Below, piece by piece: positions 7,869 through 16,243 of a DNA stretch of 64,000 nt. The DNA comes from Fen-1298 sp050015675 (GTDB lineage: Bacteria > Bacteroidota > Ignavibacteria > UBA10030). Every line of letters begins with the position of its first letter. Positions within the stretch are counted from its first letter, which is position 1. The notes beneath the pieces were generated by a model. The model saw nothing but the letters and a program-made list of their open reading frames with translations. It had not been told where the DNA came from and made no database searches. The translations under genes were made by a program, and so were the position numbers. Location: NCBI GenBank assembly GCA_050015675.1, contig JBEKAY010000003.1, forward strand, positions 68,028 through 132,027. Reading direction: 5' to 3'.

Positions 7869-8987
7869 TTATTTTCCTATCATCTCCACGAATTGTGAGA
7901 AGAGATAATCGCTGTCGTGCGGACCGGGGGAAGCTTCCGGGTGATATTGAACTGAAAAAATAGGCAATGAACGATGGCGGAATCCTTCGTTCGTGTGGTC
8001 GTTCCAATTTTCGTGGGTGATCTCGATGGATTTTGCATCGAGCGAATCCGGATCGACTGCGAAGCCGTGATTCTGCGATGTGATTTCGATTGCACCGGTC
8101 ATCAAATTCTTTACGGGATGGTTTGCGCCGCGATGTCCAAATTTCAGTTTAAATGTCTTTCCACCTAATGCTAGCGCCAGCAGTTGGTGTCCGAGGCAAA
8201 TGCCAAAGATCGGCTTCTTTCCAATCAGTTTTTTAAGATTTTCGATTGCATACGTTACCGCCGCGGGATCGCCTGGGCCGTTTGAAAGAAAAATCCCGTC
8301 CGGTTTCATTTGTAATACATCTTCTGCCGAAGTTTGCGCAGGCAGTACGGTTAAACTACATCCGTAGGAAGTTAATCGCCGAAGAATATTTTGCTTCACG
8401 CCATAATCGTAAACAACAACGTTCCATTTCTTTCCAGAAACAGCCTCAGCTAAAGGAAGCGCGAACTGTGTCTTATCAACTTTATCCCATTTGTATGATT
8501 GGAGCGTTGTGACACGGCTGGCAAGATCGAGCCCAGCCATTTGCGGCGATTTTTTTACTTTAGCAAGCAAACTCTTGTCATCTAAATCTTCTGCAGAAAT
8601 AATTCCGCGCATTGCGCCGACAGAGCGGATCATCTTCGTCAGCATTCGTGTATCTATGCCTTGAATGCCGACAATATTATGCTTTAAGAGCCAATTGCCG
8701 AGATTTTCCGTTGAACGGAAGTTGCTGGGATATTCACTATATTCCTTCACTATGAATCCTGCTACTTGCGGTTTGACCGATTCGAGATCTTCTGTGTTCA
8801 CGCCGTAATTGCCGATGAGAGGATATGTCATTGTCACAATTTGCCCTGCGTACGATGGATCGGTAAGGATTTCTTGATATCCAGTAAGGCTGGTGTTGAA
8901 GACCACTTCACCGGTTGTTTCACCGCTTGCACCGAACGAATCGCCGGTGAAGATAGTGCCGTTTTCGAGGACAAGTTTTACTTTCAT
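7869..8987 (-). CDS. carA: Carbamoyl-phosphate synthase small chain
   Basis: 372 aa glutaminase subunit of carbamoyl-phosphate synthase, which supplies ammonia to the large chain for pyrimidine and arginine synthesis. The N-terminal domain begins MKVKLVLENG with TGYQEILTDPSYAGQ. The C-terminal class I amidotransferase domain has the nucleophile in GICLGHQ (Cys264) and the His-Glu pair in QYHPEA (His349, Glu351). The start at 8987 is chosen because an in-frame extension to 9086 adds non-homologous residues. No carB is adjacent or in the window. It is divergent from hrcA and convergent with the asparagine-synthetase-like gene. Confidence 0.96.
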   Translation of the reverse strand: MKVKLVLENGTIFTGDSFGASGETTGEVVFNTSLTGYQEILTDPSYAGQIVTMTYPLIGNYGVNTEDLESVKPQVAGFIVKEYSEYPSNFRSTENLGNWLLKHNIVGIQGIDTRMLTKMIRSVGAMRGIISAEDLDDKSLLAKVKKSPQMAGLDLASRVTTLQSYKWDKVDKTQFALPLAEAVSGKKWNVVVYDYGVKQNILRRLTSYGCSLTVLPAQTSAEDVLQMKPDGIFLSNGPGDPAAVTYAIENLKKLIGKKPIFGICLGHQLLALALGGKTFKLKFGHRGANHPVKNLMTGAIEITSQNHGFAVDPDSLDAKSIEITHENWNDHTNEGFRHRSLPIFSVQYHPEASPGPHDSDYLFSQFVEMIGK

Positions 8988-9098
8988 AACTGCGATAAGA
9001 TAAGAAGAAATGTGAGGCGATGCAATTTCCCACAAATTTTCGCTTTTTGAAAATTTCAAGCACTGCAATAGAGCACTCACACTCATCGCGCGCTTACC

Positions 9099-9129
9099 TT
9101 GACAAAGGAGCGTTTAATGGTTAATTTTG
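9099..9129 (+). promoter_or_regulatory. Candidate promoter for hrcA operon
   Basis: TTGACA (9099-9104), a 17-base spacer and TAATTT (9122-9127) fit a sigma-70 promoter. Read as a Bacteroidota promoter, TTG and TAATTTTG (9122-9129) fit the -33 and TAnnTTTG boxes. No inverted CIRCE element (GCACTC/GAGTGC arms) was found around it, so HrcA autoregulation at this site is not supported. Confidence 0.55.
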
Positions 9130-9150
9130 TATTGGAGACACAGGTGTAAG

Positions 9151-10200
9151 ATGGCAGAAGTACCGAACAAAAACCAGAAGTTGACCGAACGTGAGCAAAG
9201 TATTTTGCATCACGTTGTGTACAATTATATTCAGACGGCTGTCCCTGTCGGTTCGCGGTATATTTCAAAGCATCTAGAAAAGAATCTCAGCGCAGCCTCC
9301 ATCCGCAATGTCATGGCGGATTTGGAAGAAACCGGGTTTTTGTCTCATCCGCACACGTCGGCAGGAAGAGTTCCGACAGACCTCGGATACAGGTTTTACA
9401 TCGATTATCTGATGGAGATGCAGCAGCTAGGTGACGATGAAAAATTGCGAATTCAACAGCAATTAAATCAGACAAATGATGCAGATGAAATGCTGCGTGA
9501 GACCTCAAAATTACTCGGGAAGATTTCACATCAACTGAGCATTGTAACATCACCGCATTTAAGCAGCGGTATATTTGAAAAAATTGAGTTGATTCCCATA
9601 ACCAGTTCGAAACTCCTCGTGGTGATTTCTATTCGCACCGGTATTGTGCGAACGATTATGCTGGAAGTCGGCACTGAAGTCCCGCGCGATCATCTCGATC
9701 AGGTTGGCCGTCTCATCAACGAGCGGTTGTTCGGATTGACTCTTAGAGAAATTCGCGATTCGTTTGTTGACAGAATTCGAGATGTGCAGGATGAAAAAAC
9801 CGGCCTGATCCGGCTCTTTGTTGAATCAGTTGATCAACTTTTCACCGATTCCAAAGACCGTGAAAAAGTCCTTATTGGCGGGACGAAAAATTTAATAGAT
9901 CAGCCGGAATTTATCGATCCAAAAAACTTTCGGTCTGTCATTGAACTTATTGAAAATGAAGACATCATCGTTCATCTATTAGAAAGGCATGATGAGTCGC
10001 AGAGGAATTATGTAGTAACAATAGGCACAGAAAATAAGGACGCAACAACAAAAGAATACAGCTTTGTTACAGCAACATATGATGTTGGCGGTGTGACGGG
10101 TCGTGTAGGCATTATCGGCCCAACGCGCATGAATTACGGCAAAGTCATTCCGCTGGTTGATTACGTAGCGCAGGCGATTGCAAAGATGTTAAGTTCGTAA
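9151..10200 (+). CDS. hrcA: Heat-inducible transcription repressor HrcA
   Basis: 349 aa repressor that binds CIRCE operators of chaperone genes and is tuned by GroE. The N-terminal winged helix is clear: LTEREQSILHHVV, VGSRYIS, SAASIRNVMADLEETGFL and HTSAGRVPTDLGYRFYID. The C-terminal GAF-like domain ends with the family-typical GVTGRVGIIGPTRMNYGKVI. ATG 9151 gives the usual MAE-type start; an in-frame ATG at 9127 overlaps the candidate promoter. It heads the run hrcA-grpE-dnaJ; dnaK is not in the window. Confidence 0.96.
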   Translation: MAEVPNKNQKLTEREQSILHHVVYNYIQTAVPVGSRYISKHLEKNLSAASIRNVMADLEETGFLSHPHTSAGRVPTDLGYRFYIDYLMEMQQLGDDEKLRIQQQLNQTNDADEMLRETSKLLGKISHQLSIVTSPHLSSGIFEKIELIPITSSKLLVVISIRTGIVRTIMLEVGTEVPRDHLDQVGRLINERLFGLTLREIRDSFVDRIRDVQDEKTGLIRLFVESVDQLFTDSKDREKVLIGGTKNLIDQPEFIDPKNFRSVIELIENEDIIVHLLERHDESQRNYVVTIGTENKDATTKEYSFVTATYDVGGVTGRVGIIGPTRMNYGKVIPLVDYVAQAIAKMLSS

Positions 10201-10250
10201 GAAAATATAACCGCAGAAATTGCCATGCGGATGAATTCATTAGATAAGAA

Positions 10251-10862
10251 ATGGAAAAGAGCGATTTGGAAAAAAAGATACATGGATCTGAAGAAGAACA
10301 AAAACCGGAAACACCTCCACAAATTGAATTGACGGAAGCAGCCTCGTCGAATCTTCAGGTAGAAGAACTGCAGAAGCAGGTTGATCAATACAAAGATATG
10401 TTATTACGAAAGGCAGCTGAGTTTGATAATTTCAAACGTCGTATCGAAAATGAAACGACGAATATTGTCAGGTTTGCAACCGAATCTCTGATCGATGATT
10501 TGCTTCCGGTAGTGGACGACTTTGAGCGCTCACTCAAACACGGCAAAGAAATCAAAGAATCTGACGCCTTAGTAAAAGGCGTGGAATTGATATATCTAAA
10601 ATTGGTAAAAGTGCTGGAAGGACGGGGTGTCAAGACATTTGAAACGGTGGGGAAAGAATTCAGCGTCGATTATCACGATGCGCTGATGCAAATGCCGAGG
10701 AACGATCTGCCGCCTCACACAGTGATCGAAGAAATTGAAAAAGGATATATGCTGAACGACAAAGTCATTCGCCACGCAAAGGTGATTGTTTCTTCCATTC
10801 CGGCAGGAGAGCAGAGCGAAGCTCGACAATCGGAATCATCCACCGGCGCATCAGGGGAGTAA
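10251..10862 (+). CDS. grpE: Nucleotide exchange factor GrpE
   Basis: 203 aa co-chaperone that releases ADP from DnaK. The N-terminus is acidic and low in complexity, then comes a coiled-coil dimer helix (VEELQKQVDQYKDMLLRKAA, FDNFKRRIENET). The C-terminal beta domain carries the family signature GVKTFETVGKEFSVDYHDAL and VIEEIEKGYMLNDKVIRHAKV. It lies 50 bases after hrcA and 6 bases before dnaJ. Confidence 0.95.
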   Translation: MEKSDLEKKIHGSEEEQKPETPPQIELTEAASSNLQVEELQKQVDQYKDMLLRKAAEFDNFKRRIENETTNIVRFATESLIDDLLPVVDDFERSLKHGKEIKESDALVKGVELIYLKLVKVLEGRGVKTFETVGKEFSVDYHDALMQMPRNDLPPHTVIEEIEKGYMLNDKVIRHAKVIVSSIPAGEQSEARQSESSTGASGE

Positions 10863-10868
10863 GCAGAT

Positions 10869-12041
10869 ATGGCGAAAAGAGATTTTTACGAAGTGCTGGG
10901 AATTGGACGAAACGCTTCACAGGACGAAATCAAAAAAGCATACCGCCAAATGGCAATGCAGTATCATCCAGATCGCAACGCCGGAAATAAAGAATCAGAA
11001 GAAAAATTTAAAGAAGCAGCAGAAGCGTACGAAGTGCTTGGTGATCCGGAGAAGAAACAACGGTATGACCAGTATGGACATGAAGGATTGCGCGGTACGA
11101 ACTACCGCGACTTTAACGACATCAACGATATTTTTAACACTTTTGGCGATATATTTACCGGCGGTTTTGGCGGCTCAATTTTCGATGAAGTATTCGGCGG
11201 CGGTCAGAGGCAGCGGCGGCGCTCTTCTTCACAACATGGACAACCGGGTTCTGACTTGCGTGTGCGCCTCTCGTTGACGCTTGAAGAAATTGCCAGCAGT
11301 GTCGAAAAGAAAATTAAGGTGAAGCGGCAAAAAAAATGCGATATTTGCAGTGGAAGCGGCGCAAAAACATCCAGCGGAAAAGCAGTGTGTCCGCAATGCA
11401 GCGGCAGCGGCGAATTGCGGCAGGTATCACGCTCGATGTTCGGTCAGTTTGTGAATATCACCACATGTCCGAATTGCGAAGGTGAAGGACGCATTGTCAA
11501 GGATCCATGCCTCACCTGTTTTGGCGAAGGACGATTGCAGGGCGAATCGACTATCAAGGTCACGGTGCCTGCCGGTGTGTCGGAAGGAAATTATATCACA
11601 CTCGCTGGCCAAGGCAATGCCGGACGGCGCGGCGGCCCTGCCGGCGATTTGATCGTCGTCATTGAAGAAGAACGGCATCAGAGCTTCAAGCGCAACGGTG
11701 ATGATATCGTGTATGATTTGTGGATCAGTTATCCGACCGCGGTAATTGGCGGCGGCGTGGAAATTCCCACGCTGACAGGAAAAGCGAAACTTACGATTGA
11801 TCCTGGAACCCCGGCAGGCAGGTTGTTGCGGATGCACGAACGCGGCATTCCGCATTTGAACAGCTACGGCCGCGGAGATGAATTAGTACGTGTGAACGTA
11901 TGGGTGCCAACGAAAATGAACAGTAAAGAAAAGGAATTGCTGCGCGCTCTTTCTTCATGCGAGCACGTCAATCCAAGCGAAGAAGACCTCCGCAACAGCG
12001 ATCGGACTTTTTTCGATAAGGTAAAAGATGTCTTTTCTTGA
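10869..12041 (+). CDS. dnaJ: Chaperone DnaJ
   Basis: 390 aa Hsp40 co-chaperone. It has all domains: a J domain with HPD at 33-35, a G/F-rich linker (about 75-112), four zinc motifs CxxCxGxG (Cys157/160, 174/177, 200/203, 214/217) and the C-terminal substrate-binding domains. It stimulates DnaK ATPase and binds unfolded clients. It directly follows grpE and ends 6 bases before the comEA-like gene. Confidence 0.97.
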   Translation: MAKRDFYEVLGIGRNASQDEIKKAYRQMAMQYHPDRNAGNKESEEKFKEAAEAYEVLGDPEKKQRYDQYGHEGLRGTNYRDFNDINDIFNTFGDIFTGGFGGSIFDEVFGGGQRQRRRSSSQHGQPGSDLRVRLSLTLEEIASSVEKKIKVKRQKKCDICSGSGAKTSSGKAVCPQCSGSGELRQVSRSMFGQFVNITTCPNCEGEGRIVKDPCLTCFGEGRLQGESTIKVTVPAGVSEGNYITLAGQGNAGRRGGPAGDLIVVIEEERHQSFKRNGDDIVYDLWISYPTAVIGGGVEIPTLTGKAKLTIDPGTPAGRLLRMHERGIPHLNSYGRGDELVRVNVWVPTKMNSKEKELLRALSSCEHVNPSEEDLRNSDRTFFDKVKDVFS

Positions 12042-12047
12042 TCGGAC

Positions 12048-12473
12048 ATGCTGAAGCGCATCGCAGACTGGATTGCATTGACGAATACAGAACGGAAAGT
12101 AATTCTGTTCCTCGTTGTTACACTGCTTGCGGGCGGCGGCATCCGGTTGTATCAAGCAACGTTTCCATCTGCGCCGCAATTTGATTATCGTGCATCCGAC
12201 AGTACGTTCGCTGCACTGAGTGCGGCACCGGAGGATAGTTCATCTGAAGCGGTCAAGGAAGGAATCGGAGATGCATCGGGCAAACTTAATATCAACACAG
12301 CAACAAAGCAGCAGCTTTTAAATTTGCCCGGCGTTGGCGAGGTGACAGCAGACCGCATTCTCACATATCGCGCAGAAACAGGAAAGTTTTCCGATGTCGA
12401 TGAATTACGCGCAATAAAAGGAATGAGTAAGAGAAAAATAGAAAACCTTAGACCGTTGATTACAACTCAATAG
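12048..12473 (+). CDS. ComEA-like helix-hairpin-helix DNA-binding protein
   Basis: 141 aa protein with a membrane anchor at about 22-42, a variable linker and a C-terminal ComEA domain (about 79-141). That domain has KLNINTATKQQLLNLPGVGE followed by a second hairpin DELRAIKGMSKRKIENLRP. ComEA binds incoming double-stranded DNA in natural transformation; many Gram-negative relatives are only inferred to do so. A PilM-like gene follows 26 bases on, which fits a DNA-uptake or pilus role. Confidence 0.85.
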   Translation: MLKRIADWIALTNTERKVILFLVVTLLAGGGIRLYQATFPSAPQFDYRASDSTFAALSAAPEDSSSEAVKEGIGDASGKLNINTATKQQLLNLPGVGEVTADRILTYRAETGKFSDVDELRAIKGMSKRKIENLRPLITTQ

Positions 12474-12499
12474 CCACCACGCATCGAGAGATTCTTCAC

Positions 12500-13420
12500 A
12501 TGAAATCAACCAGATATATCGGCATTTCCTTCCTCAAAGGAAAAATTCAATTAGCCGAAGTTGAACACAAGAGGAAGAAACGAACTGTTACAGTCTTGGC
12601 AGAACGTGATACGGCAATAGATTTTGCGCAAGCAGGAGCGGATCTCTCGGCTGCACATCCGCAATTGGGAATATTTGTGTCGGAGATAAGAGGCATCATC
12701 AAACAACAGAAAGTGACCGCAGAAATTATTTCGTTTGCACTCCCGCCTGATCCGATGTTCATCAACATCATTCCTGTTGATCCCGGATTAAAGGGAAAAG
12801 ACTTATCCCAATATCTTCAGTGGGAAATGAATCAGTATTTTCCGAACGCGACCCCGAAAGAATTTCTCATCGGTTCAGACGGGCTGCCGCTCGAAAATAA
12901 AACAGCACAACAAACTTTTATGGTGGCGATACGGCGCGGGATAGCGGCATTCTTGCAAAAAACGGTAGTGGGATTAAAGTTGAATCTGAATATCATAGAC
13001 ATTGATCAGTTCAGCACGGAGAAAACACTTATCACAAATTATCCGGAGATTCTCGAGCATGAAATTGTGCTCTTCGGCCTTCGCAAAAACGGCGTAGATG
13101 CAAGCCTCATTCATAATGGTGCAATGACGGATTATAGGGCATTTCATTATAATGGTGATTCCGACCCGACGAAACCGATAATGGAATATCTGAAATATCT
13201 TAAACAGAAAGACATTGACACGCCGGCGGCAATTCTTCTGCACGGCATTGACATCGCCCATGATTTTGTCGTGTCGCTCAGAACAACGACCGGCATCAAA
13301 CAAACGCTAGCAATGAATTCGTTTCGAAAAATCCGGGCCTCGGACAAATTATCTAAACCGTTTATGAAAGAAAGCTACCGATTCGCTGCGGCAATCGGCT
13401 TGGCGCTGCGCACGAAATGA
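12500..13420 (+). CDS. PilM-like actin-fold protein
   Basis: 306 aa protein resembling the type IV pilus assembly ATPase-like protein PilM: an N-terminal YIGISFLKGKIQLAEVE strand pair, then SFALPPDPMFINIIPVD and the YLQWEMNQYFP segment that corresponds to the PilM WE-x-QYIP motif. PilM links the cytoplasmic pilus motor to PilN/O. Those partners are absent here. The similarity is moderate, and the upstream comEA-like gene supports a type IV pilus or competence link. It overlaps rsmD by ATGA. Confidence 0.65.
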   Translation: MKSTRYIGISFLKGKIQLAEVEHKRKKRTVTVLAERDTAIDFAQAGADLSAAHPQLGIFVSEIRGIIKQQKVTAEIISFALPPDPMFINIIPVDPGLKGKDLSQYLQWEMNQYFPNATPKEFLIGSDGLPLENKTAQQTFMVAIRRGIAAFLQKTVVGLKLNLNIIDIDQFSTEKTLITNYPEILEHEIVLFGLRKNGVDASLIHNGAMTDYRAFHYNGDSDPTKPIMEYLKYLKQKDIDTPAAILLHGIDIAHDFVVSLRTTTGIKQTLAMNSFRKIRASDKLSKPFMKESYRFAAAIGLALRTK

Positions 13421-13986
13421 GGATTATCGCAGGCGAATTCCGCGGGCGTTCTATTGAGTCTGTGCAAGATTTGTCTATCCGCCCAACGACTGACCGCGCG
13501 AAACAAACCATCTTTGATATTCTATCGAACCGAATCGAGTTTGACGGCTTGGAAGTGTTGGATTTATTTGCAGGCAGCGGCAGTCTTGGATTGGAAGCGC
13601 TGAGCCGAGGTGTCAAGAGTGTAACTTTTATTGACAAAGCCCGCAAATCGTTGGAAGTATTGGAGAAGAACGCAGCTTCGCTCGGATGCGAATCGCAGTG
13701 TTCCGTTTATCAGGCGGATGTATTTTGGTATTTGAAGAATATAAATCGCACGTTTGATCTTGTCTTTGCCGATCCACCGTATAAATTGGAAAACATCGGC
13801 ATGCTGCCGAATGCAATTTATGATTCAGGTGTTTTGCACAATGGCACGTATGTAGTGATGGAACACAGCCGCGAGTCTGTGATTGAATTGGACGAACAGA
13901 AATACGAAATCCTCAAGAAAGCGTTTGGTCAAACGACTGTACTCATTTTGAAAACCAATGTCCCACCAGCACCGCCATGGACGTAA
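13417..13986 (+). CDS. rsmD: 16S rRNA (guanine966-N2)-methyltransferase
   Basis: 189 aa RsmD. It has MRIIAGEFRGR at the N-terminus, PTTDRAKQTIFDIL, the SAM motif VLDLFAGSGSLGLEALSRG (about 46-64) and the catalytic VFADPPY. It methylates G966 of 16S rRNA on the small subunit. The start overlaps the stop of the PilM-like gene, and coaD follows by one base, the classic rsmD-coaD pair. Confidence 0.95.
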   Translation: MRIIAGEFRGRSIESVQDLSIRPTTDRAKQTIFDILSNRIEFDGLEVLDLFAGSGSLGLEALSRGVKSVTFIDKARKSLEVLEKNAASLGCESQCSVYQADVFWYLKNINRTFDLVFADPPYKLENIGMLPNAIYDSGVLHNGTYVVMEHSRESVIELDEQKYEILKKAFGQTTVLILKTNVPPAPPWT

Positions 13987-13987
13987 C

Positions 13988-14485
13988 ATGAAAATTGCCA
14001 TTTATCCCGGAACATTCGACCCAGTAACAAACGGTCACATTGATATTCTCGAACGCGCACTGAAGCTGTTCGACAAAGTCATTATCACGATTGCGCGAAA
14101 CACGGCGAAGAATCCGCTCTTTACAGAAAAGGAGCGAATCGCACTTCTCCGGCAAGTGACGAAGCGCTATAAAAATGTCGAAGTGGCTTCCTTTGATGGA
14201 TTATTGGTAGAGTATGTGCAGAAGCGGAAAGCCATTTCGGTTGTTCGCGGCTTGCGCGCTATGACAGATTTCGAATACGAATTGCAAATGGCGCTGATGA
14301 ACCGGAAATTAGACGAGAATATGGAAACAGTGTTTCTCATGCCGAATGAAAAATACACCTACCTGAGTTCGAATTTTGTCCGGGAAATTGCCCGGCTTGG
14401 CGGCGACGTAAGCAAGTTCGTTCCACCAGTAGTGCTGAAAGCGCTTCGGCAGAAAAACAAACGGCGAAACCTGCCTCACACTTGA
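13988..14485 (+). CDS. coaD: Phosphopantetheine adenylyltransferase
   Basis: 165 aa enzyme of coenzyme A synthesis that joins ATP and 4'-phosphopantetheine to dephospho-CoA. The start at 13988 gives the standard MKIAIYPGTFDPVTNGH, including the TxGH-like nucleotide site. SSNFVREIARLGGDVSKFVP is the C-terminal signature with the ISS-like segment. An upstream in-frame ATG at 13958 lies inside rsmD and is not used. Confidence 0.97.
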   Translation: MKIAIYPGTFDPVTNGHIDILERALKLFDKVIITIARNTAKNPLFTEKERIALLRQVTKRYKNVEVASFDGLLVEYVQKRKAISVVRGLRAMTDFEYELQMALMNRKLDENMETVFLMPNEKYTYLSSNFVREIARLGGDVSKFVPPVVLKALRQKNKRRNLPHT

Positions 14486-14489
14486 ATAC

Positions 14490-14516
14490 GACTACTATTA
14501 GGACTATATTGTAGTC
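14490..14516 (+). promoter_or_regulatory. Palindrome upstream of the toxin-antitoxin pair
   Basis: GACTAC (14490-14495) and GTAGTC (14511-14516) form an inverted repeat, with an inner pair GACTA/TAGTC (14502-14506, 14512-14516). It lies 18 bases before the antitoxin start and is a candidate operator for autoregulation. A weak coaD terminator is an alternative. Confidence 0.45.
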
Positions 14517-14534
14517 AAACTAAAAGAGGTCGCT

Positions 14535-14825
14535 ATGAAATTAAGTACAGCCGTTAAACCAATTAGTTATTTAAAGGCACATGCGTCTGAATTGATTCGT
14601 AATATTACGAACACTCAACAAGCTCTTGTCATAACTCATAACGGCGAGGCAAAAGTTGTTGTGCAGGACATTAGAAGCTACGAGCGAATGCAAGAGACAC
14701 TTGCATTACTTAAAATCCTCACTCTCAGTAAGGATAATATCAAAAAGGGTAGCGTGAAATCATTGAACGAGTCTTTCTCAAACCTCGAGAAACGAATAAA
14801 GGCGTTCAAAGATGAAAAAGTTTAA
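14535..14825 (+). CDS. Antitoxin, Phd/YefM family
   Basis: 96 aa type II antitoxin. The Phd/YefM N-terminal DNA-binding part is recognisable: VKPISYLKAHASELI and TNTQQALVITHNGEAKVVVQ, followed by the SYERMQETLALLKIL dimer and toxin-contact region. It would bind its own operator and neutralise the ParE/RelE-type toxin, whose start overlaps its end by 14 bases. The ribosome site is AAAGAGGT. Confidence 0.9.
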   Translation: MKLSTAVKPISYLKAHASELIRNITNTQQALVITHNGEAKVVVQDIRSYERMQETLALLKILTLSKDNIKKGSVKSLNESFSNLEKRIKAFKDEKV

Positions 14826-15138
14826 TGTCTTCATCGACACAAATGCAGAAGATGATCTTTTTGATATTTACAGTTATGTAGCATTGAACGATTCAATTGA
14901 ACGCGCAGATAAAATCTTCACTGCTCTGCGCAGTACTTGTTTCAAACTAAGAACATTACCGTTGCGAGGGAATGTGCCGACGGAACTCTTTGAAATCGGT
15001 GTCACCGAATTTAGGGAAATTCATAATAGCCCTTATCGGATTATCTACTCAATCGCATCTACTTCAGTCTATATCCATTGCGTCCTTGATGGAAGGCGAG
15101 ATGTACAGACAATACTCCAGGAACGGTTACTTCGATAA
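14812..15138 (+). CDS. Toxin, RelE/ParE family
   Basis: 108 aa type II toxin. It has the ParE-like N-terminal ...AEDDLFDIYSYVALNDS and the core FREIHNSPYRIIYSI, with a C-terminal beta strand VYIHCVLDGRRDVQTIL. Family members act either as mRNA interferases (RelE) or on gyrase (ParE); the sequence fits ParE-like better, but this is not certain. The 14-base overlap with the antitoxin is the usual coupling. The pair is an intrusion between coaD and an Mrr gene. Confidence 0.88.
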   Translation: MKKFNVFIDTNAEDDLFDIYSYVALNDSIERADKIFTALRSTCFKLRTLPLRGNVPTELFEIGVTEFREIHNSPYRIIYSIASTSVYIHCVLDGRRDVQTILQERLLR

Positions 15139-15250
15139 AGTTGCCAAGCGGGAATTATTTATCCGTCGGTTGTTTGATGGAGCGGCCCGCCACAAAACTG
15201 GCAGGTAAACCATCCGTTAGGCAGACGCAATATAAATAGGAATAAATATT

Positions 15251-16150
15251 ATGATCATACCAGATTTTCAAACAATTATGCTTCCTCTTCTGAAATTTGC
15301 TGGAGATGGAAAAGAACATACACTTCATGAAGCAGAAGAGAAGTTGGCTAAGGTATTCAATCTTAGTGAAGAGGAGCAAGGGATTCTCTTGCCGAGCGGC
15401 CAGCAAACCGTATTCTTCAATCGAGTAGGTTGGTCAAGAACGTATATGAAGAAAGCGGGATTGCTTGAATCACCTCGACGTTCTTATTTCATTATTACTA
15501 AACGTGGGCAAGATGTTCTTTCTACAAATCCTCGGAAAATAGATCGCATCTTTCTTGAACAATATCCTGAGTTTGTCGAATTTCAATCTATTAAACACGA
15601 AAAGGACGAAGAAGTATTGCCTACCGCGGGTGATACGCCGGAAGAAATTCTCGAAAGTGCTTTTCTTAGTATGCGCCAAAGTTTGGCTAGCGATATTCTC
15701 CAACAGATTCAGTCCAGTCCTCCACGGCAATTCGAGAGAATTGTAGTTCAATTACTTGTCGCAATGGGTTATGGTGGCAGTCTTAAAGATGCTGGCAGAG
15801 CAGTTGGCAAGTCAGGCGATGAAGGAATTGATGGCATTATTAAAGAAGATCGACTTGGTCTCGACATCATTTATATTCAAGCCAAGCGCTGGGAAAACAC
15901 GGTGAGCCGTCCTGAAATACAAAAGTTTGCTGGCGCACTTCAAGGACAGCGAGCCAAGAAGGGAATTTTTATAACAACTTCTGATTTTTCCAAAGAGGCG
16001 AATGACTTCGCGGCAAAAATTGAAAGCAAAATTGTCTTAATTGATGGTCAGCAATTGGCGCAGTATATGATCGATCATAATATCGGAGTTACACAAGTAA
16101 CCAATTACGAAATCAAACGGATCGATTCAGATTATTTTAACGAAGAATAA
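15251..16150 (+). CDS. Mrr-type restriction endonuclease
   Basis: 299 aa. An N-terminal winged-helix Mrr_N domain (about 1-95) is followed by a PD-(D/E)xK nuclease domain: FERIVVQLLVAMGYG (Glu162), GDEGIDGIIKED (Asp194) and IYIQAKRW (Gln210-Ala-Lys212). Mrr enzymes are type IV restriction enzymes that cut modified DNA. No methyltransferase or McrBC partner is adjacent. It follows the toxin-antitoxin pair by 112 bases, so the two may have arrived together. Confidence 0.92.
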   Translation: MIIPDFQTIMLPLLKFAGDGKEHTLHEAEEKLAKVFNLSEEEQGILLPSGQQTVFFNRVGWSRTYMKKAGLLESPRRSYFIITKRGQDVLSTNPRKIDRIFLEQYPEFVEFQSIKHEKDEEVLPTAGDTPEEILESAFLSMRQSLASDILQQIQSSPPRQFERIVVQLLVAMGYGGSLKDAGRAVGKSGDEGIDGIIKEDRLGLDIIYIQAKRWENTVSRPEIQKFAGALQGQRAKKGIFITTSDFSKEANDFAAKIESKIVLIDGQQLAQYMIDHNIGVTQVTNYEIKRIDSDYFNEE

Positions 16151-16243
16151 AAAGCTGCTGACTATTTTAAAAGGAAAGAATCTCCCACTCAAAATAAATC
16201 TATAACACTGAGTTAGTTCTTGTATCTTTTCTAACAAGGCACT

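Noticed and set aside
9060..9150. CIRCE operator upstream of hrcA
   Set aside because: GCACTC occurs, but the inverted GAGTGC arm is absent.
15216..15222. GTTAGGC, an integron attC core-like motif
   Set aside because: No matching RYYYAAC partner was found in the preceding 130 bases and no integrase is present.
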